Below, piece by piece: positions 1 to 6,125 of a stretch of DNA of 6,355 bases. Below the pieces are notes generated by a model. It was not told where the DNA came from. It saw only the letters and a program-made list of their open reading frames with translations, and made no database searches. The stretch is taken from the NCBI GenBank assembly GCA_937920255.1, contig CALDSL010000389.1, forward strand, positions 1 through 6,355, written 5' to 3'. Numbering within the stretch: the first letter of the stretch is position 1; each line of letters starts with the position of its first letter. The translations under genes and the position numbers were made by a program. Origin of the DNA: an uncultured Anaerolineaceae bacterium (GTDB taxonomy: Bacteria; Chloroflexota; Anaerolineae; Anaerolineales; Anaerolineaceae).

Positions 1-1486
1 CGTAGTCATCGCCGATTCCGAAGCCGACCCGCAGAGCATGGATAACCACGCCAGCAGGCCGGAAGTGCGCGCCGCGCTGCAAGGTCAGGAGGGCATCAAC
101 GAACGCCCCAGCGGCACCATGGGTACCGAAATGCTCTACGCGGCCATCCCGGTGATAGATGCTGGGCAGGTGGTGGGCGTGACGCGCCTGTCCGTGCCGC
201 TGAGCGATGTGCGCGCGCAACTGGCGTTGATCCAGCGCAGCAGCGTCGGCTTTGTGTTGCTGGTGATCGTGCTGGCGGTGATCCTTACCCTGCTGCTGAC
301 CGAGTTCACCATACGGCCGCTGCGCGAGCTTACCAGCGCGGTGGAGCAAATGCGCGGTGGGTCATTCGCGGCCGTGCCCCAGCACCGCCGCGGAGATGAA
401 ATCGCGGTGCTCGGAAAAACATTCAATGAGATGAGCGCGCAACTGCGCTCGAAAATTGAAGAGCTGGAGACTGAACGCAAGCGCCTCGACTCGGTGCTGG
501 ATAATATGACCGACGGCGTGTTGATCATCGATCAAGACGGCGCGGTGCAGCTGATCAACCCGGCCGCCGCGCAGATTGTGCGCATCGACCCGGCGGAAAG
601 CAAAAACAAAACGCTCATCGAAGTCACCCGCCAGCACCAGTTGGTGGATATCTGGAAGCGCAGCCAGCAGGATGGGCGGCAGCACACCGCCACGCTCGAA
701 ACCGCTCAGGGACGCGCCTTTGTCCAGGCCATTGCCAGCCCGCTGGGCGACTCGACGCCCGGCAGCACACTGCTGCTCCTGCAAGATCTGACCCGCCTGC
801 GGCGGCTGGAGACCGTGCGTCGCGATTTTATCAGCAATGTGTCGCACGAACTGCGCACGCCGCTGGCCGGGTTGAAAGCCCTGGCGGAAACGTTGCAGGA
901 AGGCGCGCTGGAAGATGCTCCCGCTGCGCGGCGTTTCCTGGAACGCATGGATGCTGAGATCGATACCCTGATCCAGTTGGTTCAGGAACTGCTCGAGCTG
1001 GCGCGGATTGAATCCGGGCGCGTGCCGCTGGAAAAAATTTCCGTGGCGCCTTTCGATCTGGTGCGCCGCGGCGTGGAGCGCATGGCGCTTCAGGCCGAAC
1101 GCGCCGGGCTGCGCCTGACGCTGGATGTTCCCGTGCACCTCCCCGCCGTCAACGCCGACCCTGGCCGTATGGAGCAGGTGCTGGTGAATTTGCTGCACAA
1201 CGCCATCAAATTCACGCCCCCTGGCGGTGATATCACCGTATCGGCTTACCAGCAGGAACAAGTGGTTGTCTTCGTCGTCCGTGATACCGGCACCGGCATC
1301 GACTCGGAAACGCTGCCGCGCATCTTTGAGCGCTTCTACAAGTCGGACCCGGCGCGGTCGGGTGGAGGCACGGGGTTGGGGCTATCCATCGCCCGGCATT
1401 TGGTAGAAGCCCACGGCGGCCGCATCTGGGCCGAGAGCGAGCCAGACGCCGGCAGCGTCTTCTTCTTCTCGCTGCCATTGGCTTGA
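1..1486 (+). CDS. phoR: PhoR-type phosphate-regulon sensor histidine kinase (5' partial)
   Basis: Membrane-bound sensor kinase expected to autophosphorylate on histidine and pass the phosphate to a PhoB-family response regulator. The reading frame is open from the first complete codon (position 2) through the left edge. The ATG at 38 is therefore internal: the residues before it (VVIADSEADPQS) continue the extracytoplasmic sensor domain typical of PhoR/YycG-like kinases. Counting codons from position 2: end of the sensor domain to about 80; transmembrane segment about 82-100; HAMP about 102-155; PAS about 163-262; DHp with H-box SHELRTPL (phospho-acceptor His 282, bases 845-847); N-box with NAIKFTP (Asn 400); G1 DTGTGI from 428; F-box FERFYKSD; G2 GGGTGLGLSIA from 454. 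All catalytic boxes are intact. The stop is TGA at 1484-1486. Assignment to PhoR rather than another HAMP-PAS kinase rests on the adjacent pst operon. The missing N-terminus (first transmembrane helix and most of the sensor) lies outside the window, probably behind a phoB gene. Confidence 0.9.
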   Translation, partial: VVIADSEADPQSMDNHASRPEVRAALQGQEGINERPSGTMGTEMLYAAIPVIDAGQVVGVTRLSVPLSDVRAQLALIQRSSVGFVLLVIVLAVILTLLLTEFTIRPLRELTSAVEQMRGGSFAAVPQHRRGDEIAVLGKTFNEMSAQLRSKIEELETERKRLDSVLDNMTDGVLIIDQDGAVQLINPAAAQIVRIDPAESKNKTLIEVTRQHQLVDIWKRSQQDGRQHTATLETAQGRAFVQAIASPLGDSTPGSTLLLLQDLTRLRRLETVRRDFISNVSHELRTPLAGLKALAETLQEGALEDAPAARRFLERMDAEIDTLIQLVQELLELARIESGRVPLEKISVAPFDLVRRGVERMALQAERAGLRLTLDVPVHLPAVNADPGRMEQVLVNLLHNAIKFTPPGGDITVSAYQQEQVVVFVVRDTGTGIDSETLPRIFERFYKSDPARSGGGTGLGLSIARHLVEAHGGRIWAESEPDAGSVFFFSLPLA

Positions 1487-1532
1487 AAAGCGGGCTGAAC
1501 TTTGCCGGCCACGCAAAACGATGGACAAAGGG

Positions 1533-1556
1533 AGAGACGCAAAATCTTGCGTCTCT
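1533..1556. repeat. Perfect 10-bp inverted repeat, GAGACGC-type palindrome
   Basis: The arm AGAGACGCAA (1533-1542) is followed by a 4-base spacer AATC and its exact reverse complement TTGCGTCTCT (1547-1556). From memory, GAGACGC...GCGTCTC palindromes resemble short dispersed repeats in cyanobacterial and Chloroflexota intergenic regions; this was not checked. The stem is followed by ACGATGG, not by a T-run, so an intrinsic terminator is unlikely. It lies 46 bases downstream of the phoR stop. Confidence 0.75.
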
Positions 1557-1596
1557 ACGATGGCCGTTTAAGGCGATGGTCTCTAACCAAGTGTGC

Positions 1597-1648
1597 TTGT
1601 AGCGTGCGCCTGCTCGCAGGGTGCTCTGCGAGCAGGCGCACGCTACAA
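1597..1648. repeat. Perfect 23-bp inverted repeat (long palindromic element)
   Basis: The left arm 1597-1619 (starting TTGTAGCGTGCG) and right arm 1626-1648 (ending CGCACGCTACAA) are exact reverse complements over 23 bases, with a 6-base centre GGTGCT (1620-1625). A smaller palindrome, CCTG-CTCG-CAGG (1609-1620), is nested in the left arm. The transcript would fold into a very stable hairpin. It is not followed by a T-run on either strand, so it does not look like an intrinsic terminator. A dispersed palindromic repeat or MITE-like relic is most likely. No flanking direct repeat marking a target-site duplication is obvious. Confidence 0.85.
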
Positions 1649-1737
1649 TGGCGTTCGATGAAAAGATGGTTAGCTGATCATTCCATTTCGCTCGCACAAC
1701 GCAACCCCACTTTAAACCAAACATCCAATTAACACTC

Positions 1738-1760
1738 GCGGGCGCTCCGGCCCGTTTCTC
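1738..1760 (+). terminator. Weak terminator-like hairpin before the pst promoter
   Basis: CGGGC (1739-1743), a 6-base loop and GCCCG (1750-1754) form a short GC-rich stem, extendable by one G-T pair, followed at once by TTTCTC. The geometry is that of a Rho-independent terminator, but the stem is only 5-6 bp and the T-run is interrupted. It could end phoR transcription before the pstS promoter region. Low certainty. Confidence 0.3.
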
Positions 1761-1762
1761 CC

Positions 1763-1824
1763 GTTAACCAAGTGTTTACATTCCCTTCAAGCAACCTTAA
1801 CCATCCGTTGCTGGGGCTTTAAAC
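1763..1824 (+). promoter_or_regulatory. Pho-box-like operator: heptads at 11-base period upstream of pstS
   Basis: TT-led heptads recur at exactly 11-base intervals: GTTAACC (1763-1769), GTTTACA (1774-1780), CTTCAAG (1785-1791), CTTAACC (1796-1802), then the weaker GTTGCTG (1807-1813) and TTTAAAC (1818-1824). PhoB-family regulators are known to bind direct repeats of about 7 bases separated by about 4 bases (11-bp period), and TTAACA/TTAACC-like half-sites occur in Gram-positive and cyanobacterial Pho boxes. The last heptad ends 9 bases before the -10 candidate, where activated promoters carry the box in place of a -35. The four upstream repeats are the convincing part; the last two could be chance or promoter sequence. 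The responding regulator is not encoded in the window. Confidence 0.65.
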
Positions 1825-1833
1825 TGCGGCGCG

Positions 1834-1839
1834 TATGAT
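1834..1839 (+). promoter_or_regulatory. Candidate -10 element of the pstS promoter
   Basis: TATGAT matches the sigma-70 -10 consensus TATAAT at five of six positions. No good -35 lies 16-18 bases upstream, which fits an activator-dependent Pho promoter whose operator occupies that place. A start about 7 bases downstream would give a 5' leader of roughly 48-50 bases before the pstS ATG. Confidence 0.45.
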
Positions 1840-1883
1840 GAAACTGTAGAAAACGAAGAGAGAATCAACCATTGCGCAACCAA

Positions 1884-1889
1884 AGGAGA
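1884..1889 (+). promoter_or_regulatory. Strong ribosome binding site of pstS
   Basis: AGGAGA lies a few bases ahead of the ATG at 1895 and is the best Shine-Dalgarno match in the window. It fixes the pstS start and fits high expression of the binding protein. An 8-base palindrome TTGCGCAA (1872-1879) lies just upstream and is probably incidental. Confidence 0.75.
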
Positions 1890-1894
1890 AACCG

Positions 1895-3007
1895 ATGCGC
1901 CCAACCATTTTTCGTGTTGTAATCGCCGTTGCCATTTTCAGTATGCTTCTGGCAGCCTGCAGCCCGGCTGCCACCCCGGCCCCTACTACTGCCCCGGCTG
2001 CGACTGAAGCCCCGGCCGCGACGAACGCCCCCGCCGCCACCGATGCCCCTGCGGCTACCGAAGCACCAGCCGCTGAACCAACTGCCGCGACCGAAGCGGG
2101 GGTTGTTCTTCCGGAAGTTGACCCGGCCAGCCTGGAAGGGGCCATCAGCTCGGCGGGAAGCTCTACCGTCTATCCGCTGATTGAAGCGGTGGCCGAGAAC
2201 TTCTACGCCGACGGGTTTGAAGGCATGGGCGAGATCAATATCGCCAGCGTGGGTACCGGCGGCGGTTTTGAGCGCTTCTGCAAGACCGGCGAAACCGATA
2301 TTGCCAACGCCAGCCGCGGTATCAAGGACAGCGAGGCCGAAGCCTGCGCCGCGCTGAACCCGGCGCGCACACCGGTCGAGTTCCGGGTCGGCACCGACGC
2401 AATTGTGGTCGTGGTTAGCGCGGAAAACGACTTCGTCACCGCCTTGACCATGGAGCAGCTCGCCACGATCTTCTCCGACAAGGTCGTCAACTGGTCCGAG
2501 ATCGATCCCTCGTGGCCCAATGAGCCGATCCAGCGCTTCACCCCTGGCACTGACAGCGGCACGTTCGACTTCTTTGTCGAAACCGCCATCCAGAAGCCGC
2601 TGGAAATCAAAGAACTTGATGATGCCAAGAAAGTCGTGCTGGCCGCCGCCAACCTGCAGACCAGTGAAGACGACAACGTGCTGGTGCAGGGCGTGGAAGG
2701 CAGCCCCTACGCCATCGGTTACTTCGGGTTCGCCTACTTCCAGGAGAACTCCGGCAACCTGAAAGCCCTCGAGCTGGATGGCGTCGCCCCCTCCTTTGAA
2801 TCCGCCGAAAGCGGCGAATACAAGCTCTCCCGCCCGCTGTTCCTCTACTCGGATGCCGGGATCATGCAGGCCAAGCCGCAGGTCGCTGGGTTCATCAACT
2901 ACTTCCTCACCAACGTCAATGACCTGATCCAGGACGTGGGTTACTTCCCCGCCAGCCAGGAAGCGCTCGACGAGGCGCGCCAGAACTGGCTCGATGCGGT
3001 CGAGTAG
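1895..3007 (+). CDS. pstS: PstS phosphate-binding lipoprotein (SphX-like)
   Basis: High-affinity phosphate-binding component of the Pst ABC transporter. The 370-residue product starts with a lipoprotein signal peptide: Arg2 and Arg7, a hydrophobic stretch about 8-20, and lipobox LLAAC with acceptor Cys22. Residues about 23-68 form a low-complexity linker whose core (33-62) repeats a hexad APAAT[E/N/D]. The binding domain starts near residue 83 with the phosphate-loop motif SSAGSSTVYP. GTGGGFERFC, DIANASRG and PGTDSGTFDFF follow, which are the conserved ligand-contact regions of this periplasmic-binding family. Cys129 and Cys151 could form a disulfide. The C-terminus has the family's VGYFPAS segment. 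The start is fixed by AGGAGA just upstream. The protein is longer than E. coli PstS (346) because of the linker. The gene follows a Pho-box-like operator and opens the pst cluster; a stable hairpin follows its stop. Confidence 0.96.
   Translation: MRPTIFRVVIAVAIFSMLLAACSPAATPAPTTAPAATEAPAATNAPAATDAPAATEAPAAEPTAATEAGVVLPEVDPASLEGAISSAGSSTVYPLIEAVAENFYADGFEGMGEINIASVGTGGGFERFCKTGETDIANASRGIKDSEAEACAALNPARTPVEFRVGTDAIVVVVSAENDFVTALTMEQLATIFSDKVVNWSEIDPSWPNEPIQRFTPGTDSGTFDFFVETAIQKPLEIKELDDAKKVVLAAANLQTSEDDNVLVQGVEGSPYAIGYFGFAYFQENSGNLKALELDGVAPSFESAESGEYKLSRPLFLYSDAGIMQAKPQVAGFINYFLTNVNDLIQDVGYFPASQEALDEARQNWLDAVE
1991..2077 (+). repeat. Imperfect 18-bp tandem repeats coding the PstS linker
   Basis: About 4.8 in-frame copies of an 18-base unit of the form GCC-CC-GC-GC-AC-GA begin at 1991, 2009, 2027, 2045 and 2063. 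Each encodes APAATE or a variant with Asn or Asp at the sixth position. The copies differ mainly at third codon positions, so the peptide is kept while the DNA drifts. The linker probably spaces the binding domain from the lipid anchor, and copy number may vary between strains. Confidence 0.8.
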
Positions 3008-3026
3008 ACGCCCGCGATCCTGATAA

Positions 3027-3058
3027 TGGCCGGGCCATCCAGGGGGGTGGCCCGGCCA
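3027..3058 (+). promoter_or_regulatory. Stable pstS-pstC intercistronic hairpin
   Basis: TGGCCGGGCCA (3027-3037) pairs perfectly with TGGCCCGGCCA (3048-3058). The stem can extend inward by one G-U and two G-C pairs, leaving a 4-base loop AGGG. It begins 19 bases after the pstS stop and is followed by AAAAA rather than a U-tract, so it is not a canonical intrinsic terminator. Hairpins at this position behind binding-protein genes are known to protect the upstream mRNA or reduce downstream expression, giving excess binding protein over permease. That role is inferred here. Confidence 0.7.
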
Positions 3059-3098
3059 AAAACTGCAAGGAAGATCTGAATCAGAAAGTGACTGTTGG

Positions 3099-4070
3099 AT
3101 GGAAAGACCGTTGAACATGACCAAGATACCCCGTGCTGCCCAAACGACCGCGCAGGAAGGGTATGCGCCGCCAGATTTACGCAAGAAAAAGCGCCCGGGC
3201 GAGACTGTGATCCAGGCGTTTCTATTTGCCTGTGGCGCGGTATCCATCCTGACCACCGTGGGGATCATCTACGAGCTTGGCAAAGAAGCGCTGCTGTTTT
3301 TTGGCAGCCCGGAAGTTCGGCTGTGGGATTTTCTGACCAAGACCACCTGGCAGCCTTCCATCGGTGAATTTGGTGTGCTGCCGCTGGTCAATGCCACGCT
3401 GATGACCACTTTTTTTGCGATGCTCATTGCTCTGCCATTGGGGTTGGGCGCGGCGATTTACCTGAGCGAATACGCCACCCAGCGCGTGCGCTCCATCTTT
3501 AAACCGATACTGGAAATCCTGGCAGGCATTCCCACCGTGGTGTACGGTTATTTTGCGCTGACGTTTATGACACCCCTGCTGCGCGCGATCCTGGGCCAGA
3601 ACACCGTTCAAATTTACAACACGCTTTCGGCCGGCCTGGTGATGGGCATTATGATCCTGCCGCTGGTCTGCTCGATGAGCGAAGACGCGCTCAGCGCTGT
3701 TCCGCGCGCGCTGCGCGATGGCGGCTATGCCCTGGGCGCGACCCGCTTCGAGGTGGCGATCAAGGTAGTACTGCCAGCCGCGCTGTCCGGCATCGTGGCG
3801 GCTTTCATCATAGGGGTTTCGCGCGCGATCGGCGAGACCATGATTGTCGCGGTCGCCGCCGGATCCGGCCCGGCGTTCACGTTCAACCCGCTCGCGGCTG
3901 CCGAAACCATGACCGGTTACATTGCCCGCATCAGCGGCGGCGACCTGGCCTACGATACTCCCGACTACAACAGCATCTTCGCCATTGGTTTGATGCTGTT
4001 CCTCATCACGCTCGTTCTCAACCTGGTCAGCCGCTACCTCGTACACCGCTACCGCGAGGTGTATGAGTGA
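3099..4070 (+). CDS. pstC: PstC phosphate ABC transporter permease
   Basis: Inner-membrane permease that pairs with PstA to form the phosphate channel. The 323-residue product is close to E. coli PstC (319). After a charged cytoplasmic N-terminus (RKKKRPGE, 28-35) come a first membrane helix at about 37-58 and a periplasmic segment containing WDFLTKTTWQPS. A run of hydrophobic helices follows from about residue 95 (for example TTFFAMLIALPLGLGAAIYL), giving the usual six-helix plan. The cytoplasmic EAA-type coupling loop that docks on PstB is clear: EDALSAVPRALRDGGYALGA from residue 195, followed by SRAIGET. The start is uncertain: the ATG at 3099 has no good Shine-Dalgarno, while the ATG at 3117 (Met7) has GGAAAG 10 bases upstream, so the true protein may be six residues shorter. 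The stop overlaps pstA by four bases. Confidence 0.95.
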   Translation: MERPLNMTKIPRAAQTTAQEGYAPPDLRKKKRPGETVIQAFLFACGAVSILTTVGIIYELGKEALLFFGSPEVRLWDFLTKTTWQPSIGEFGVLPLVNATLMTTFFAMLIALPLGLGAAIYLSEYATQRVRSIFKPILEILAGIPTVVYGYFALTFMTPLLRAILGQNTVQIYNTLSAGLVMGIMILPLVCSMSEDALSAVPRALRDGGYALGATRFEVAIKVVLPAALSGIVAAFIIGVSRAIGETMIVAVAAGSGPAFTFNPLAAAETMTGYIARISGGDLAYDTPDYNSIFAIGLMLFLITLVLNLVSRYLVHRYREVYE

Positions 4071-5305
4071 AATCTATGACCGCCACGTTCGACAGGCAGC
4101 ACCCGGATCCCGAGAACCTCCCCGGCCGCCAGCGCGCGGGAAAAGTGTGGCAGGGCGTGTTTTCAATGTCGCTCCTGGTCGGCCTGCTGGCGCTGATTGT
4201 GCTGCTGCTCAACATCACCAACCAGGCCGGCGGGCTGGCGGCCTACCGCAATAAAGTCGAACCGGCCAGCCTTTCACCCCTGCCGCTCGAGGAAACGCCG
4301 GTGGAGGCTCTTGTCGCGATATTGAAGGAAAATTTGTCCATCAACCGCATCAAGACCCTTCAGCGCGATGGCAAACTGGAAGATCGCAGCCAGACCGACC
4401 TGGCGGCCATCGTCACCGAACAAATCGTCAAACCGGAGGTTATTGCCACCTATACCCTGTTCCAATCGCTCACCCGCGGCGACCAGATCCGCCAGGAGAT
4501 TCTGGCGCAGAACCCGGATGCAAGCGTGGTATGGAAATGGTGGCTGACGCCTGATTTTCTGCAGCGCAGCATGTCGAGCAACGCTGACCTGGCCGGCGTT
4601 CGCACCGCGCTGTTCGGCTCGCTGTATATGATCGCAATCACCATCCTGGTCGCCTTCCCAATCGGGTTAGGCGCGGCCATTTACCTGGAGGAATACGCCG
4701 ACCGCCGTTCCCGCATCAACCGCATCATCCAGACCAACATCGACAACCTGGCCGGCGTGCCGTCCATCGTTTACGGCATCCTGGGCCTGGCCATCTTCGT
4801 GCGGCTGCTCAGCCCACTGACCAGCGGCGCGCTGTTCGGCAGCGGCAGCGATAACGGCCGCACCATCCTTTCCGCTGCGCTGACCATGGCGCTGCTGGTG
4901 CTGCCAGTGATTATCATCAATTCACAGGAAGCGATCCGCGCCGTGCCAGGCTCGCTGCGCGAGGCTGCATACGGGCTGGGCGCCACGCGCTGGCAGACCA
5001 TCTGGCATCACGTGTTGCCCTACGCCATGCCGGGGATTATGACCGGCAATATTCTGGCCATCTCGCGCGCCATCGGCGAAACCGCGCCGTTGATCGTGGT
5101 GGGAGCGGCGACGTTTATCACCCAGGACCCAAGCGGGCCGTTTTCCCGCTTTACAGCCCTTCCCATTCAAATTTATAATTGGACTACACGACCGCAGCCT
5201 GAATTCCGCAATATCGCGGCGGCTGCCATTCTGGTACTGCTGGTTTCGCTGCTATCCCTGAATGCCGTGGCCATTTTCTTGAGAAGCCGGTTTGGAAGGC
5301 GCTAA
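4067..5305 (+). CDS. pstA: PstA phosphate ABC transporter permease with enlarged periplasmic loop
   Basis: Second permease subunit of the phosphate transporter. The start is GTG at 4067, inside pstC's terminal GTGA (4-base overlap). GAGG at 4056-4059 is well placed for it and too far from the alternative ATG at 4076. The product has 412 residues against 296 in E. coli. The excess is mainly a periplasmic loop of about 128 residues (about 51-178) between helix 1 (about 31-49) and helix 2 (about 181-206). The loop is hydrophilic and ends with WKWWLTPDFLQ. The permease core is standard: FPIGLGAAIYLEEYAD, NLAGVPSIVYG, the EAA loop QEAIRAVPGSLREAAYGLGA from residue 287, then SRAIGETAPLIVVG, which is diagnostic of PstA. 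N-terminal extensions are known in other PstA subfamilies (for example DUF3333), but I cannot say whether this is homologous. Confidence 0.95.
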   Translation: MKSMTATFDRQHPDPENLPGRQRAGKVWQGVFSMSLLVGLLALIVLLLNITNQAGGLAAYRNKVEPASLSPLPLEETPVEALVAILKENLSINRIKTLQRDGKLEDRSQTDLAAIVTEQIVKPEVIATYTLFQSLTRGDQIRQEILAQNPDASVVWKWWLTPDFLQRSMSSNADLAGVRTALFGSLYMIAITILVAFPIGLGAAIYLEEYADRRSRINRIIQTNIDNLAGVPSIVYGILGLAIFVRLLSPLTSGALFGSGSDNGRTILSAALTMALLVLPVIIINSQEAIRAVPGSLREAAYGLGATRWQTIWHHVLPYAMPGIMTGNILAISRAIGETAPLIVVGAATFITQDPSGPFSRFTALPIQIYNWTTRPQPEFRNIAAAAILVLLVSLLSLNAVAIFLRSRFGRR

Positions 5306-5310
5306 ACGCC
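5298..5310 (+). promoter_or_regulatory. pstB Shine-Dalgarno and small stop/start hairpin
   Basis: GGAAGG (5294-5299) is the only Shine-Dalgarno candidate for pstB, 11 bases from the ATG at 5311, which is rather long. A 4-bp hairpin GGCG-CTAAA-CGCC (5298-5310) overlaps its last bases and holds the pstA stop codon in its loop. Ribosomes ending pstA would open it, which fits translational coupling. The stem is short, so chance is quite possible. Confidence 0.3.
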
Positions 5311-6102
5311 ATGCAACAAGCGATAGACCCAATCAACCATCCTCCCGTGATCGAAGCCCAAGACGTCCAGTTGTATTATGGCAATTTTCGGGCGGTCAAA
5401 GATTTTTCGCTGAAAGTCCAGCCCAGGATGATCACTGCCATCATCGGGCCTTCGGGCTGTGGGAAAAGCACGGTGCTGCGTTCCTTCAACCGCATGAATG
5501 ACTTTGTGCCCAGTTTTCACCTGGACGGCTCCATCCTGTACCACGATCAGAACATCTACGCGCCAGAAGTCGACCCCGTGCTGATCCGCGGGCGCATCGG
5601 CATGGTGTTTCAAAAACCCAATCCATTCCCCAAGTCGATCTATGACAATGTGGCCTGGGGCGCGAAGATCAACGGCATGCGCGGTAATATGGATGATCTG
5701 GTGGAAGAAGCGCTGCGCAAAGCCGCCCTGTGGGACGAAGTCAAAGACATTTTGCGCAACAGCGCGTTATCGCTTTCAGGGGGTCAGCAGCAGCGCCTGT
5801 GTATCGCGCGGGCGCTGGCGGTGCGGCCGGAAATTATCCTGATGGATGAACCCGCTTCTGCCCTCGACCCGATCGCGACGCTCAAGATCGAAGACCTGAT
5901 GCGAGAGCTTTCCGAGAACTACACCATCATTATCGTCACCCATAACATGCAGCAGGCGGCGCGGGCATCCGATATGACCGCTTTCTTCACCATGGATGAA
6001 GATCGCGCGGGGATCATGGTAGAATATGACCAGACTTCGAAAATATTCACGACACCGCGTGATCAACGTACCGAAGATTACATCACCGGGCGCTACGGTT
6101 AA
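5311..6102 (+). CDS. pstB: PstB phosphate ABC transporter ATPase
   Basis: Cytoplasmic ATPase that powers phosphate import through PstC/PstA. In well-studied bacteria it also takes part, with PhoU, in signalling phosphate sufficiency to PhoR. The 263-residue product (E. coli 257) has every ABC motif: A-loop region LYYGNFRAVKDFSL (21-34), Walker A GPSGCGKST (46-54), Q-loop FQKPNPFP with Gln101, signature LSGGQQQRL (155-163), Walker B IILMDEPASALDP with Asp179 and Glu180, and switch His211 in VTHNMQQA. RSFNRMND after Walker A, FQKPNPFPKSIYDNVAWG and the C-terminal TEDYITGRYG are PstB-specific and separate it from other importer ATPases. It starts 5 bases after pstA. No missing catalytic residue was seen. 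Confidence 0.97.
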   Translation: MQQAIDPINHPPVIEAQDVQLYYGNFRAVKDFSLKVQPRMITAIIGPSGCGKSTVLRSFNRMNDFVPSFHLDGSILYHDQNIYAPEVDPVLIRGRIGMVFQKPNPFPKSIYDNVAWGAKINGMRGNMDDLVEEALRKAALWDEVKDILRNSALSLSGGQQQRLCIARALAVRPEIILMDEPASALDPIATLKIEDLMRELSENYTIIIVTHNMQQAARASDMTAFFTMDEDRAGIMVEYDQTSKIFTTPRDQRTEDYITGRYG

Positions 6103-6125
6103 CCACTCCAGGAAACGAGGTTGTG

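Noticed and set aside
38..40. ATG at 38 as the true phoR start
   Set aside because: The frame is open upstream and the preceding residues continue the conserved extracytoplasmic domain. A start here would remove most of the sensor and the first membrane helix.
362..1261. 299-codon minus-strand open frame inside phoR
   Set aside because: It lies wholly antisense to the HAMP-PAS-kinase region and its sequence is His/Gln/Arg-rich, as expected from GC-rich shadow frames. No domain was recognised.
1597..1648. Intrinsic terminator of phoR
   Set aside because: The stem is long enough, but the downstream bases on the + strand are TGGCGTTCG, with no U-tract, and the minus strand also lacks one.
1533..1648. 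CRISPR-like array
   Set aside because: The two palindromes differ in sequence and there are no regularly spaced direct repeats or spacers.
1502..1732. 76-codon + strand open frame in the phoR-pstS gap
   Set aside because: It runs straight through both palindromic repeats, has no Shine-Dalgarno and its translation resembles no family. The stretch is better explained as intergenic.
1865..3268. 467-codon open frame on the minus strand across pstS and the start of pstC
   Set aside because: It is antisense to a clearly identified pstS and its protein is a mirror of pstS codon bias with no recognisable domain. The + strand gene has signal peptide, motifs and ribosome binding site.
3222..4046. 274-codon minus-strand open frame inside pstC
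   Set aside because: Antisense to the PstC membrane helices; Arg/Gln/His-rich composition typical of a reverse-complement shadow.
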